Assembly (NCBI RefSeq): GCF_003853645.1
Contig: NZ_QTPO01000004.1
Coordinates: forward strand, 62,001 to 126,000
DNA: 64,000 nt
Direction of reading: 5' to 3'
Source of the DNA: Burkholderia sp. Bp9143
Lineage (GTDB): Bacteria; Pseudomonadota; Gammaproteobacteria; Burkholderiales; Burkholderiaceae
In this document: piece after piece, positions 36,901 through 44,697 of the stretch
Numbering within the stretch: the stretch's first letter is position 1
Layout of the letters: the number at the start of each line of letters is the position of its first letter
The notes under the pieces: model-generated
Database searches by the model: none
What the model was told of the DNA's origin: nothing
What the model saw: only the letters and a program-made list of their open reading frames with translations
Program-made: the position numbers and the translations under genes

Positions 36901-38160
36901 CTGCAGCCCCGCGATCACGTTCCGCCGGTTCGGCACGGTCGCGACCGGATTCGTGCAGACGATCCAGCACGCCTTGATGTCGCCGGCCGCCATGCGTTCG
37001 AACAGGTCGACCGTGCCGTTGCCGGTATCCTTGCGCAGCGTGCCGGCCGGCACGCGCCACAGGTGCTCGACGAAGCGCCGGTCGTCGTCGGACAGTACCG
37101 AGCGCTGGCCCGGCAGGCCGGGCCCCATGTAGCCCATCTCGCGCCCGCCCATCGCGTTCGGCTGGCCCGTCAGCGAGAACGGCCCGCTGCCGGTGCGGCA
37201 GATCTTGCCCGTCGCGAGATGCAGGTTGCAGATCGCGTTGGTGTTCCACACGCCGTGCGTGCTCTGGTTGAGCCCCATGGTCCAGCAGCTCATCCATTCC
37301 TGCGCGTCGCCGATCCATTGCGCGGCCGTGCGGATGTCAGCTTCCGCGAGCCCGGTGATTTCCGCGACGCGTTCGGGCGTGTAGTCGGCGAGGAACGCGG
37401 GCATCGCGTCCCAGCCTTCGGTGTACGCATCGATGAACGCGGCGTCGGTGCGGCCGTTCGCGTGCAGCAGGTGCAGCAATCCGTTCGTCAGCGCGAGATC
37501 GGTGCCCGGCCGGATCTGCAGGAACAGGTCGGCCTTGTCGGCGGTGCCGGTGCGGCGCGGATCGACGACGATCAGCTTCGCGCCGGCCTTCACGCGATCC
37601 ATCATCCGCAGGAACAGGATCGGGTGGCAGTCGGCCATGTTCGCGCCGATCACGAAGAACAGGTTCGCGCGATCGAAGTCCTGGTACGACCCGGGCGGGC
37701 CGTCCGCGCCGAGCGACTGCTTGTAGCCGGTGCTCGCGCTCGCCATGCACAGGCGCGAGTTCGACTCGATGTTGTTGGTGCCGACGAAGCCCTTCGCGAG
37801 CTTGTTGACGAGGTATTGCGCCTCGATCGACATCTGCCCCGACACGTAGAACGACAGCGCATCGGGCCCGTGCGCGTCGAGCACCGCGCGCAGCCGCCGC
37901 GCGGTCTCGGCGATCGCGTCACGGGCCGGCAGCGGCACGAGGTCGTCCTCGCGCGCACGCCGCACGAACGCACGGTCGAGCCGCCCGGAACGGCGCAACG
38001 CGACGTGCGCCGACGAGCCCTTCGTGCACAGCCGCCCGAAGTTGGTCGGATGGTCGGAGTCGCCGGATACCTTGACGACTTCGTCATCCTCGACGTGCAG
38101 CACCATCCCGCAGCCGACGCCGCAGTACGGGCACACGCTCTTGACGGGGGTGGCGGTCAT
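33973..38160 (-). CDS. nasA: Assimilatory nitrate reductase fused to sulfite-reductase-type flavoprotein
   Basis: A 1395-residue fusion. Residues 1 to about 720 are a molybdopterin nitrate reductase with a 4Fe-4S site CPYCGVGCGM near residue 11 and a fourth Cys at GRLCTKG; the molybdopterin-dinucleotide domain ends with VRRGNCFAPMHWND. A proline/alanine-rich linker follows. A flavodoxin domain starts near 858 (ASQTGNIESLTEDY), then an FAD domain with RLYSIASSPSAH and a C-terminal NAD(P)H domain ending YMRDVY. The fusion lets NADPH electrons reach nitrate reduction in one cytoplasmic polypeptide instead of through separate subunits. It is the last gene of the narK-type transporter-nirB-nirD-nasA operon and starts 16 bp after nirD. 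Confidence 0.95.
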   Translation of the reverse strand: MTATPVKSVCPYCGVGCGMVLHVEDDEVVKVSGDSDHPTNFGRLCTKGSSAHVALRRSGRLDRAFVRRAREDDLVPLPARDAIAETARRLRAVLDAHGPDALSFYVSGQMSIEAQYLVNKLAKGFVGTNNIESNSRLCMASASTGYKQSLGADGPPGSYQDFDRANLFFVIGANMADCHPILFLRMMDRVKAGAKLIVVDPRRTGTADKADLFLQIRPGTDLALTNGLLHLLHANGRTDAAFIDAYTEGWDAMPAFLADYTPERVAEITGLAEADIRTAAQWIGDAQEWMSCWTMGLNQSTHGVWNTNAICNLHLATGKICRTGSGPFSLTGQPNAMGGREMGYMGPGLPGQRSVLSDDDRRFVEHLWRVPAGTLRKDTGNGTVDLFERMAAGDIKACWIVCTNPVATVPNRRNVIAGLQAAELVIAQDAFLDTETNRYADILLPGALWAEGDGVMINSERNMTLMRAAIAPPGDALPDWRIVAEVARAMGFGDAFDYASAADVFDEIVRFSNPATGYDLRGASHAALREGPVQWPVAPGTARERHPIRYLNDGVSQTPRPAADGHDAPRIAFPTPSGKARFFARPHVAPAELPDDTFPIVLNTGRLQHQWHTMTKTGKVAMLNKLNPRPFVELHPDDASALGIATKDSVEIRSARGRAVLPAVVTERVRRGNCFAPMHWNDVYGDDLCINAVTNDAIDPESQQPELKYCAVALTRVDTDAFASADDDTARPDASAADARPAPATVQIAASQESDMADLDTFAAALGVADLAPPPLSDAERLYVAGLVSGLKASAGRREGSVPVLPAGAPLAPPVRFWLDGMLAGLFSRSVPTHTADGAAPALPAEAAAPGGVRIVRTRPKVVLLWASQTGNIESLTEDYATQLMNAGFEIRTACMSDYPVASLAGAQYVLLMTSTFGDGDAPDNGSEFWDALQAGSAARLDGVHFAVLAFGDRNYDQFCGHGRRLDARLAELGAARLCARVDCDVEFQRDADQWLERVVARIKEADAALHAVPSAGLSPSGLLPTKAHPAPSKLVANLRLNRPGAAKDTRYVSLSTEGANLEYETGDALGVWPTNCPELVDELLSVTALKADAPVSVAGVGDVRLGDALARHFDITRPHPDTLAFIASRSANGALKVLLGDDRKADLKQWLWGQQLADVLHEFPVDLSGTELVGMLKRLQPRLYSIASSPSAHQGEIHLTVSAVRYHNGRRARKGVASTFLADRADDGRVPVFVQKSAHFRPPVNGDVPVVMVGPGTGVAPFRGFLHERQARGARGRNWLFFGEQHAQTDFYYGDELSAMRDSGFLTRLDLAFSRDQADKIYVQDRMREQGAELYKWLEEGAHFYVCGDAARMAKDVDTALKAVVAEHGGMSDEAANDYVAKLSKARRYMRDVY

Positions 38161-38176
38161 GCGTGCTCCGGGGCGT

Positions 38177-38524
38177 TCAGGCGGCGATCCACACGAAACC
38201 GTCCTCGACCCGCGACGGATACGCGCTCACCGACTTCTCGGGCGATTCGAGGCATTCGCCGGTCCGCAGGTCGAAATGCTGCTTGTACAGCGGCGACGCG
38301 ACGACGACGCGCTCGCCGAGGCTGCCGATCAGCCCGCGCGACATCACGGCCGCCTGCGACACCGGATCGACGTTGTCGATCGCGAACACGCCGCCTTCTT
38401 CGGCATGCGCGACGTGAAACACCGCGACCTGCTCGCCGTTGACGAGCGCGCACACACCGGTGTTCGGCACGATGTCGTCGAGCGGGCACACGCGGGTCCA
38501 GGACAGGGGAAGACGATCGTTCAT
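38177..38524 (-). CDS. nirD: Nitrite reductase [NAD(P)H] small subunit NirD
   Basis: A 115-residue Rieske-like protein beginning MNDRLPLSWTRVCPLDDIVP, with VSRGLIGSLG-like and PLYKQHFDLRTGECL phrases. As usual in NirD, the Rieske Cys/His ligands are absent. It is the partner of NirB in reducing nitrite to ammonium. AAGGAG precedes the ATG by six bases. It lies 38 bp after nirB. Confidence 0.93.
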   Translation of the reverse strand: MNDRLPLSWTRVCPLDDIVPNTGVCALVNGEQVAVFHVAHAEEGGVFAIDNVDPVSQAAVMSRGLIGSLGERVVVASPLYKQHFDLRTGECLESPEKSVSAYPSRVEDGFVWIAA

Positions 38525-38562
38525 GATGGGCTCCTTGGAAAAGACGCTGGTGTCGGTCAGGG

Positions 38563-41136
38563 TCAGACGGTTGCAGGTTCGGCGACGACGGGAATCGAAA
38601 CGGGCTTGCCGCCCACGCGCTCGTCGGGCGTCGCGGGACGGATCTGGCCGCGCGTCTCGACGAACGCGATGGTCGCGTCGGGCGCGTCGCTGTTCACGAA
38701 GTGGCGGAAGCGCTTGCGCGTTTCCGGATCGGTGACGGCCTTCTTCCATTCGCATTCGTAGGTGTCGACCACGTGCTGCATGTCGGCCTCGAGTTCGGCC
38801 GCGATCCCGAGCTTGTCGTGCACGACGACGTCGGTCAGGTAGTCGAGCCCGCCTTCGAGGTTGTCGCGCCACACGCTGGTGCGCTGCAGCCGGTCGGCCG
38901 TGCGCACGTAGAACATCAGGAAGCGGTCGATGTAGCGGATCAGCGTGTCACGGTCGAGATCGGACGCGAGCAGTTCCGCGTGGCGCGGCTTCATCCCGCC
39001 GTTGCCGCACACGTACAGGTTCCAGCCCTTCTCGGTCGCGATGATCCCGATGTCCTTGCCCTGCGCTTCCGCGCACTCGCGCGTGCAGCCCGACACGCCG
39101 AACTTGATCTTGTGCGGCGCGCGCAAGCCCTTGTAGCGGTTCTCGATGTCGATCGCGAGGCCGACCGAATCGTCGACGCCATAGCGGCACCACGTCGAGC
39201 CGACGCACGACTTCACGGTGCGCACCGACTTGCCGTACGCATGCCCCGATTCGAAGCCGGCGGCGATCAGCTCTTCCCAGATCGACGGCAGCTGCTCGAC
39301 GCGCGCGCCGAACAGGTCGACACGCTGGCCGCCGGTGATCTTCGTGTAGAGCCCGTACTTCTGCGCGACCTGGCCGACGGCGATCAGCCCTTCCGGCGTC
39401 ACCTCGCCGCCCGGCATGCGCGGCACGACGGAGTACGTGCCGTCGCGCTGGATGTTCGCGAGGTAGTAGTCGTTCGAATCCTGCAGCCCCGCATGCTCCT
39501 TCTTCAGCACGAACTCGTTGAAGCACGACGCGAGGATGCCCGCGACGGCCGGCTTGCACACGTCGCAGCCGAGCCCGTGGCCATGCTTCGCGAGCAGTTC
39601 GTCGAACGTCGTGATGCGCTCGACGCGGATCAGGTGGAACAGCTCCTGGCGCGAATGCGGGAAGTGCTCGCACAGATGGTTGTTGACCGCGAGACCCTGC
39701 TTCTTCATCTCGGCCTTCATGATCTGCGTGACCAGCGGCACGCAGCCGCCGCACGACGTACCCGCGCCCGTGCACGACTTCAGTGCGCCGAGGCTCGTCG
39801 CGCCGTCGGCCACCGCCGCGCAGATCTGCGACTTCGACACGTTGTTGCACGAGCAGATCTGCGCGCCTTCCGGCAGCGCGTCGACACCGATCGCGGGCTT
39901 CGCCGCGCCGTCCGACGACGGCAGGATCAGGAATTCCGGCGACTCGGGCAGCTCGATGCGGTTCAGCATCATCTGCAGCAGCGTGCCGTATTCGGCCGCG
40001 TCGCCGACCATCACCGCGCCGTGCAGGAACTTGCCGCAGTCCGACACCACCAGCTTCTTGTAGACCTGGCGGCGCTCGTCCGCGTACTGGTAGGTGCGGC
40101 TGCCGGCCGTCGCGCCATGCGCGTCGCCGATGCTCGCGACGTCCACGCCCATCAGCTTCAGCTTGGTGCTCATGTCGGCACCGGCGAACGCGGCGTCGGC
40201 CGCATCGGCGACGTCGCCACCGAGTTGCTTCGCGACCACGCGTGCCATGTCGTAGCCCGGCGCGACGAGGCCGTACACCATCCCGTTCCAGGCCGCGCAT
40301 TCGCCGATCGCGTAGATGTCGGCGTCGCTCGTGCGGCACGCGTCGTCGATCGCGACGCCGCCGCGCGGGCCGATTTCGAGGCCGCACGCACGCGCCAGCT
40401 CGTCGCGTGCGCGGATGCCGGCCGAGAACACGATCATGTCGGTGTCGAGATGCGAGCCGTCGGCGAACGCCATCCGGTGCGTGCCTTCCTCGCCGTCGAC
40501 AATCTCCAGCGTGTTCTTGCCCGTATGCACGGTCACGCCGAGCGCCTCGATCTTCGCGCGCAGCATCTGGCCGCCGCCGTCGTCGACTTGCACCGCCATC
40601 AGCCGCGGCGCGAATTCGACGACGTGCGTGTCGAGCCCCATGTCGCGCAGTGCCTTCGCGCATTCGAGGCCGAGCAGCCCGCCGCCGATCACCACGCCGC
40701 GCTTCGCGTGGGTGCCGCACGCCTGCATCGCCTCGAGATCCTCGATCGTCCGGTACACGAAGCAGCCCGCGCGATCGCGGCCCGGCACCGGCGGCACGAA
40801 CGGACGCGAGCCCGTCGCGAGCACCAGCTTGTCGTACGCGAGCATTTCGCCGGACGCGAGCGTGACCGTGTGCGCGGCACGATCGATCGACGCGACCTGG
40901 GCGTTCAGGCGCAGGTCGAACTGCGGATGACGCTCGAAGAAGCCGGGTTCGACGAGCGACAGATCGTCCGCCGACTTGCCCGCGAAGAATTCCGACAGGT
41001 GCACGCGGTCGTACGCCGGGCGCGGTTCCTCGCCGAGCACCGTGACCTGCAGCGCGCCCGCCGCGCCGGCTTGCGCGGCGACGCATTCGAGGAGCTTGTG
41101 GCCGACCATCCCGTGGCCGATGACGATGAGTTTCAT
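38563..41136 (-). CDS. nirB: Nitrite reductase [NAD(P)H] large subunit NirB
   Basis: An 857-residue cytoplasmic enzyme. The N-terminal FAD/NAD domain (1 to about 400) opens with IGHGMVGHKLLE. A BFD-type [2Fe-2S] region lies near 430-480 (CSCNNVSKSQI, CGGCVPLV). The sulfite/nitrite reductase half has siroheme/4Fe-4S cysteines in CVGSTWC near 642 and SGCTREC near 685. It catalyses six-electron reduction of nitrite to ammonium. The siroheme needed is made through the methyltransferase encoded divergently at 43165. The ATG follows AAGGAAACG. It is the second gene of the operon, 21 bp after the transporter. Confidence 0.95.
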   Translation of the reverse strand: MKLIVIGHGMVGHKLLECVAAQAGAAGALQVTVLGEEPRPAYDRVHLSEFFAGKSADDLSLVEPGFFERHPQFDLRLNAQVASIDRAAHTVTLASGEMLAYDKLVLATGSRPFVPPVPGRDRAGCFVYRTIEDLEAMQACGTHAKRGVVIGGGLLGLECAKALRDMGLDTHVVEFAPRLMAVQVDDGGGQMLRAKIEALGVTVHTGKNTLEIVDGEEGTHRMAFADGSHLDTDMIVFSAGIRARDELARACGLEIGPRGGVAIDDACRTSDADIYAIGECAAWNGMVYGLVAPGYDMARVVAKQLGGDVADAADAAFAGADMSTKLKLMGVDVASIGDAHGATAGSRTYQYADERRQVYKKLVVSDCGKFLHGAVMVGDAAEYGTLLQMMLNRIELPESPEFLILPSSDGAAKPAIGVDALPEGAQICSCNNVSKSQICAAVADGATSLGALKSCTGAGTSCGGCVPLVTQIMKAEMKKQGLAVNNHLCEHFPHSRQELFHLIRVERITTFDELLAKHGHGLGCDVCKPAVAGILASCFNEFVLKKEHAGLQDSNDYYLANIQRDGTYSVVPRMPGGEVTPEGLIAVGQVAQKYGLYTKITGGQRVDLFGARVEQLPSIWEELIAAGFESGHAYGKSVRTVKSCVGSTWCRYGVDDSVGLAIDIENRYKGLRAPHKIKFGVSGCTRECAEAQGKDIGIIATEKGWNLYVCGNGGMKPRHAELLASDLDRDTLIRYIDRFLMFYVRTADRLQRTSVWRDNLEGGLDYLTDVVVHDKLGIAAELEADMQHVVDTYECEWKKAVTDPETRKRFRHFVNSDAPDATIAFVETRGQIRPATPDERVGGKPVSIPVVAEPATV

Positions 41137-41157
41137 GGTGACGTTTCCTTCGGTCGA

Positions 41158-42483
41158 TCAGTTCGCGGCGTTCGCGGCGGCCAGCGCACGGTCGCGCAGC
41201 TCGGCCTCGCGTGCCTTGTGTTCTTCGCTGAAGCGCACGGCCATCGCGCACAATGCGGTCGCGGTGACGGCGAGCCCGAGCAGGCTCAGCGTGTGCTGCA
41301 CGTCGCCGACGCCCTTCAGCAGGAAGGCCGCGGCCACCGCGCCGACGTTGCCGCCCGCGCCGACGATCCCCGCGACGCCGCCGAGCGCCTTGCGGTCGAT
41401 GAACGGCACCAGCGCATAGGTCGCGCCGCACGCCATGTGCGTGAAGAGGCCGAAGGTCAGCATCGCGACGAGCGCCATGCCGATGCCTTGCGCATGTGAG
41501 AACCAGACCAGACCGAGCCCTTCGCCGATGATCAGCGCGCACAGCAGCGTCGCGCGCACGTCGAGGCTGCGGCGTGCGGCGATCTTGTCCGACAGCCAGC
41601 CGCCGAGGGCGCGGGCGAACAGCGCGAGCAGCCCGAACAGGCCGACCGCGAAACCGGCGTCCTTCAGCGACAACTGGAAGTGATCGACGTAGTACAACGC
41701 CGCGATGTTGTGGATGAACACCTCGACGCCGAAGCACGCGCCGTACGTGACGAACAGCATCCACACGCGATAGTTGCCGCATGCGGCGAAGAAGCTCGCC
41801 CAGCCGCCCTTCTTGCCGCTGTCGACCGTCACGCCCTGCTTGCGCAGCGCGACGAAGTCGCCTTGCGGGCAGTCCTGCGTGAAGCGCCAGTACGCCCAGG
41901 CCATCGCGAGCATCGCGACGCCCGGCACGACGAGCGCGACGCGCCACGACGCGTCGTCGCCGAAGCCGAGCATCAGGCCGGCGGCGACGAGCAGCGGCAT
42001 CATCGCCTGCGTCGCGCCCGCGCCCGCGTTGCCCCAGCCGGCCGTCGTCGCGTTCGCGGTGCCGACCACGTTCGGCGCGAACATCACCGACGTGTGGTAC
42101 TGCGTGATCACGAAGCCCGCGCCGATCGCGCCGATGCCGAGCCGGCAGATCAGGAACGTCAGGTAGTCGTGCGAGAACGACACCGCGAACACGGGAATCG
42201 CGCCGAGCACGAGCAGCCCGGCATACACGCGGCGCGGGCCGAAGCGGTCGCACATCGGGCCGACCAGCAGCCGCACGGCGATCGTCGCGGCCACCGCGGC
42301 GATGTTGATGTTCGCGACCTGTGCCGCGGTGAGGTGGAATTCGCGCGCGATCAGCGGCATCAGCGGCGCGCACGCGAACCACGCAAAGAAGCACACGAAA
42401 AACGCCATCCACGTCATGTGGAACGCGCGCATCGGCGCGGTGCGGAAGCTGAAGAGATCGATACGGGTAGCTTTGTCGGTCAT
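41158..42483 (-). CDS. NarK/NasA-family nitrate/nitrite transporter
   Basis: A 441-residue major-facilitator protein with about twelve hydrophobic helices and both nitrate-signature stretches (GWGNAGAGATQAMMPLL and GAGGNVGAVAAAFLLKG). It imports nitrate, or exchanges nitrate and nitrite, across the inner membrane. Start MTDKATRIDLFSFRTAP is preceded by TTTGGCGGA; longer in-frame starts cross the leader and are rejected. It is the first gene of the operon; its leader carries an intrinsic terminator 15 bp upstream of the ATG and a sigma-54 promoter about 150 bp upstream. Confidence 0.93.
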   Translation of the reverse strand: MTDKATRIDLFSFRTAPMRAFHMTWMAFFVCFFAWFACAPLMPLIAREFHLTAAQVANINIAAVAATIAVRLLVGPMCDRFGPRRVYAGLLVLGAIPVFAVSFSHDYLTFLICRLGIGAIGAGFVITQYHTSVMFAPNVVGTANATTAGWGNAGAGATQAMMPLLVAAGLMLGFGDDASWRVALVVPGVAMLAMAWAYWRFTQDCPQGDFVALRKQGVTVDSGKKGGWASFFAACGNYRVWMLFVTYGACFGVEVFIHNIAALYYVDHFQLSLKDAGFAVGLFGLLALFARALGGWLSDKIAARRSLDVRATLLCALIIGEGLGLVWFSHAQGIGMALVAMLTFGLFTHMACGATYALVPFIDRKALGGVAGIVGAGGNVGAVAAAFLLKGVGDVQHTLSLLGLAVTATALCAMAVRFSEEHKAREAELRDRALAAANAAN

Positions 42484-42498
42484 GTCATCCGCCAAACG

Positions 42499-42554
42499 AA
42501 AAACGGCGTCCTGCACACCCGGTCTCGTCGAGACCCGATGTGTAGGACGCCGTT
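42499..42554 (-). terminator. Leader terminator before the nitrate transporter
   Basis: In the transporter leader a ten-base arm AGGACGCCGT pairs with its exact complement, inside it CACA/TGTG and GGTCTC/GAGACC pair, and TTTTT follows. This is a strong intrinsic terminator ending 15 bp before the ATG. With an ANTAR antiterminator (nasT) encoded nearby, it is the expected target of nitrate-responsive antitermination. Confidence 0.88.
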
Positions 42555-42563
42555 GCCCATGAA

Positions 42564-42619
42564 GCCCGTTGCCGGGCGCGTCTGTAATCGGTACTGCGGA
42601 CGAATCGTCGTTGATCCGC
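42564..42619 (-). promoter_or_regulatory. Two hairpins upstream of the leader terminator
   Basis: Read on the minus strand, a GCGGA...TCCGC hairpin (42596-42619) begins at the predicted transcript start. A second hairpin, GCCCG-GCAA-CGGGC (42564-42577), follows. They occupy the place of an ANTAR-binding two-hairpin motif, though I do not see the canonical six-base loops with A1 and G4. Confidence 0.5.
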
Positions 42620-42633
42620 CCGAACCAGCTTAC

Positions 42634-42648
42634 GCAAACGCCGTGCCA
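42634..42648 (-). promoter_or_regulatory. Sigma-54 promoter of the transporter-nirB-nirD-nasA operon
   Basis: TGGCACGGCGTTTGC matches the -24/-12 consensus TGGCAC-N5-TTGC exactly. It predicts a start near 42622 and a leader of about 140 bases. Confidence 0.85.
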
Positions 42649-42749
42649 TGTCGGCCCGAATCGCACGCGCAGCCCCGCCGCACAAGGCTCGCCGACCGTC
42701 GCACGCATCGCTGCGGTGCGCCGTGCACGATGCGTCGGGAGGCAGCGAG

Positions 42750-42785
42750 GCACAGATGTGGTGCGCTGCAGCACTGTCGCCGTGC
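42750..42785. promoter_or_regulatory. Tandem NtrC-type enhancer sites
   Basis: GCAC-N7-GTGC occurs twice, at 42750-42764 and 42771-42785, 21 bp apart (two helical turns). This is the NtrC half-site arrangement. They lie about 105 bp upstream of the leftward and 160 bp upstream of the rightward sigma-54 box, normal enhancer distances. Confidence 0.75.
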
Positions 42786-42943
42786 GACATCGCGGTGCGC
42801 GCTGATGGGGTGCGATGCACGCCGATGTGGCATCGCGTGCGCCGCGCCCCCCTCGGCCGCATGCGGGTCGGCAACCGTCGTGGCCGTCGCGCCGTGCATA
42901 TCGCCGCGCATATCGCCCCGCTCGCCGCCGGGTTCGCGCAGGT

Positions 42944-42958
42944 TGGCCCGGATATTGC
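42944..42958 (+). promoter_or_regulatory. Sigma-54 promoter of cobA-nasT-nasS
   Basis: TGGCCCGGATATTGC matches TGGCACR-N4-TTGC with one change (A to C in the -24 part). The predicted start is near 42970, leaving a leader of about 195 bases before cobA. Confidence 0.75.
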
Positions 42959-42973
42959 TGAACTCCGTCCAAA

Positions 42974-43032
42974 CACCGGCAACGGCGCCGGTGGGCAGTC
43001 CCAGCAAATCAGGCCCGCCGTCGCAGGCGGGC
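42974..43032 (+). promoter_or_regulatory. Two six-base-loop hairpins in the cobA leader (possible ANTAR target)
   Basis: Hairpin 1: CACCGGC/GCCGGTG arms with loop AACGGC (42974-42993). Hairpin 2: GCCCGCC/GGCGGGC arms with loop GTCGCA (43013-43032). Both have perfect 7-bp stems and hexaloops; loop 1 has the A1 and G4 of ANTAR-recognised loops, loop 2 only G4. No T-run terminator follows. Confidence 0.55.
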
Positions 43033-43164
43033 GCAGCAGACCAGGACAACGACGTCCCCCCGTGCGCGGCACGGCCGGATGTCGCGATCGCTTCGACCGC
43101 CCGCCGCCGCCGCAAGCAACAACGCGTTATCGACCGCCGCACTCACGCGGCACTGGAATACGAC

Positions 43165-43935
43165 ATGACGACTGGCAAAGTCACGCTGCTGGGCGCCGGC
43201 CCCGGCGATCCCGATCTCCTCACGCTGAAGGCCGTGAAGGCGCTGGCGGCCGCCGACGTGCTGCTGCTCGACGATCTCGTCGCGCCCGGCATCGTGGAAC
43301 TTGCGCCGCACGCGCGCGTGATCCGCGTCGGCAAGCGCGGCGGCTGCCGCTCCACGCCGCAGGCCTTCATCGAGAAACTGATGCGCCGCTACGCGCTGCG
43401 CGGCGCGCACGTCGTGCGCGTCAAGGGCGGCGATGCGCTGCTGTTCGGCCGCGCCGGCGAGGAACTCGCGACGCTGCGCGCCGCCGCGATTCCGGTCGAC
43501 ATCATCAACGGCATTTCGTCTGGTTTCGCGGCCGCCGCGAGCCTCGGCGTCTCGCTCACGCACCGCGAGCACTGTCAGGGCGTCACGTTCGTCACCGCGC
43601 ATCGCCAGGATCACGGCGAGCCCGACTGGGCGGCGCTCGCGGCGACCGGCACCACGCTCGCGATCTATATGGGCATGAGCCGCGTCGACAGCATCGCGGC
43701 GGGCCTGCTCGCCGCATTGCCCGCCTCGACACCGGCGGCTGCCGTGCAATGGGCCGGCACGCCCGACGAACGCCGCTGGACCGGCACGCTCGGCAATCTC
43801 GCGCGCGGCATCGAGGCAGCACGGCTCGGCAGCCCGGCCGTGATACTCGTCGGCGGCGCGATCGGGGAAGCGGCCGTGCACGCCGTGCCGGACGCGGGTG
43901 CCGCGGTCGAAACGACCTTGTCCCGGGCCGCGTAG
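43165..43935 (+). CDS. cobA: Uroporphyrinogen-III C-methyltransferase
   Basis: A 256-residue SUMT of the CobA class, with GAGPGDPDLLTLKA at the start, VRVKGGDALLFGRAGEE near 90 and the late VILVGGAIG. It adds two methyl groups from S-adenosylmethionine to uroporphyrinogen III to give precorrin-2, the branch to siroheme; siroheme is the cofactor of NirB in the divergent operon. Length is that of a single-domain enzyme, without the CysG oxidase/chelatase part. I chose ATG 43165 (MTTGKVTLLG). The frame is open far upstream, but those codons lie in the regulatory region. Confidence 0.93.
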   Translation: MTTGKVTLLGAGPGDPDLLTLKAVKALAAADVLLLDDLVAPGIVELAPHARVIRVGKRGGCRSTPQAFIEKLMRRYALRGAHVVRVKGGDALLFGRAGEELATLRAAAIPVDIINGISSGFAAAASLGVSLTHREHCQGVTFVTAHRQDHGEPDWAALAATGTTLAIYMGMSRVDSIAAGLLAALPASTPAAAVQWAGTPDERRWTGTLGNLARGIEAARLGSPAVILVGGAIGEAAVHAVPDAGAAVETTLSRAA

Positions 43936-44100
43936 CATGCGTGACACCACGCGGCACCGCCCGCCCATCTATCATGAAAGCAGCGGCGCGGCTCGCACCG
44001 GCCGCCTGAGCGCCGCGCGCGGTGCCGACACGATGTCCGCACGGGGCCACGGCTCCCGCTCCGCGTATCGCGCCACGATTTTGCCGCCGCCGTTTGCCTC

Positions 44101-44697
44101 ATGAGTACGCCTGCTCCACCCCTGCGCCTGCGCGTGCTGCTCGTCACCGACACCGACAAGCCGATCGGCGAGCTCGGCGACGCGCTCGCGCGCCTCGGCT
44201 ACGAGATGCTCAACGACGTCGCGACGCCCGCGCGCCTGCCGGCCGCCGTCGAGGAGCAGCGCCCCGACGTCGTGATCATCGATACCGATTCGCCGTCGCG
44301 CGACACGCTCGAGCAACTGGCCGTGATGCACGCGACCGCGCCGCGCCCCGTGCTGATGTTCAGCCACGACGCCGACCAGGCGCTGATTCACGCGGCGGTC
44401 GGCGCCGGCGTCAGCGCGTATCTCGTCGAAGGGCTGTCGGCCGAGCGCCTCGCACCGATCCTCGAAGTCGCGCTCGCACGCTTCTCGCACGACGATGCGC
44501 TGCGCCGCCGGCTCGCCGATGTCGAGCGCGAGCTCGCCGAACGCAAACTGATCGACCGCGCGAAGCGCCTGCTGATGGATCAGCGCAGGCTGTCCGAGCA
44601 CGATGCGTATGCGTTGCTGCGCAAGCGCGCGATGGATCAGGGCCTGCGCATCGTCGACGTCGCGCGCCAACTGCTCGATGCGACCCACCCGTCATGA
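44101..44697 (+). CDS. nasT: NasT-type ANTAR antiterminator
   Basis: A 198-residue protein. The receiver-like domain (about 8-130) has VVIIDTDSPS, where the phosphorylated Asp of receivers would sit, and a C-terminal ANTAR domain (about 140-198) has LIDRAKRLLMDQRRLSEHDAY. NasT binds leader RNA to stop termination upstream of nitrate assimilation genes, and NasS holds it inactive without nitrate. It overlaps nasS by ATGA. It lies 165 bp after cobA with no obvious promoter between, so the cobA transcript may include it. Confidence 0.9.
   Translation: MSTPAPPLRLRVLLVTDTDKPIGELGDALARLGYEMLNDVATPARLPAAVEEQRPDVVIIDTDSPSRDTLEQLAVMHATAPRPVLMFSHDADQALIHAAVGAGVSAYLVEGLSAERLAPILEVALARFSHDDALRRRLADVERELAERKLIDRAKRLLMDQRRLSEHDAYALLRKRAMDQGLRIVDVARQLLDATHPS

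Larger units (their letters stand above)
42484..43164. promoter_or_regulatory. Divergent nitrate-assimilation control region
   Basis: No gene is seen in these 681 bp. Both ends carry sigma-54-type promoters firing outward (42634-42648 minus, 42944-42958 plus), each followed by a structured leader. The middle holds two NtrC-type sites and several further inverted repeats, including GCGATGC-N11-GCATCGC at 42812-42836. Confidence 0.8.

Noticed and set aside
38701..41499. 932-codon open frame on the plus strand opposite nirB
   Set aside because: Same antisense effect; nirB has full domain structure and a good ribosome site.
38948..42412. 1154-codon minus-strand frame across nirB and the transporter
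   Set aside because: Out of frame with both, very high Arg content, no domains.
42812..42836. Third NtrC site at GCGATGC-N11-GCATCGC
   Set aside because: It is a perfect inverted repeat but does not fit GCAC-N7-GTGC, so it was not counted with the other two.
41680..43164. Long upstream extension of the cobA frame
   Set aside because: It runs antisense through the transporter and the control region; a normal CobA begins at 43165.
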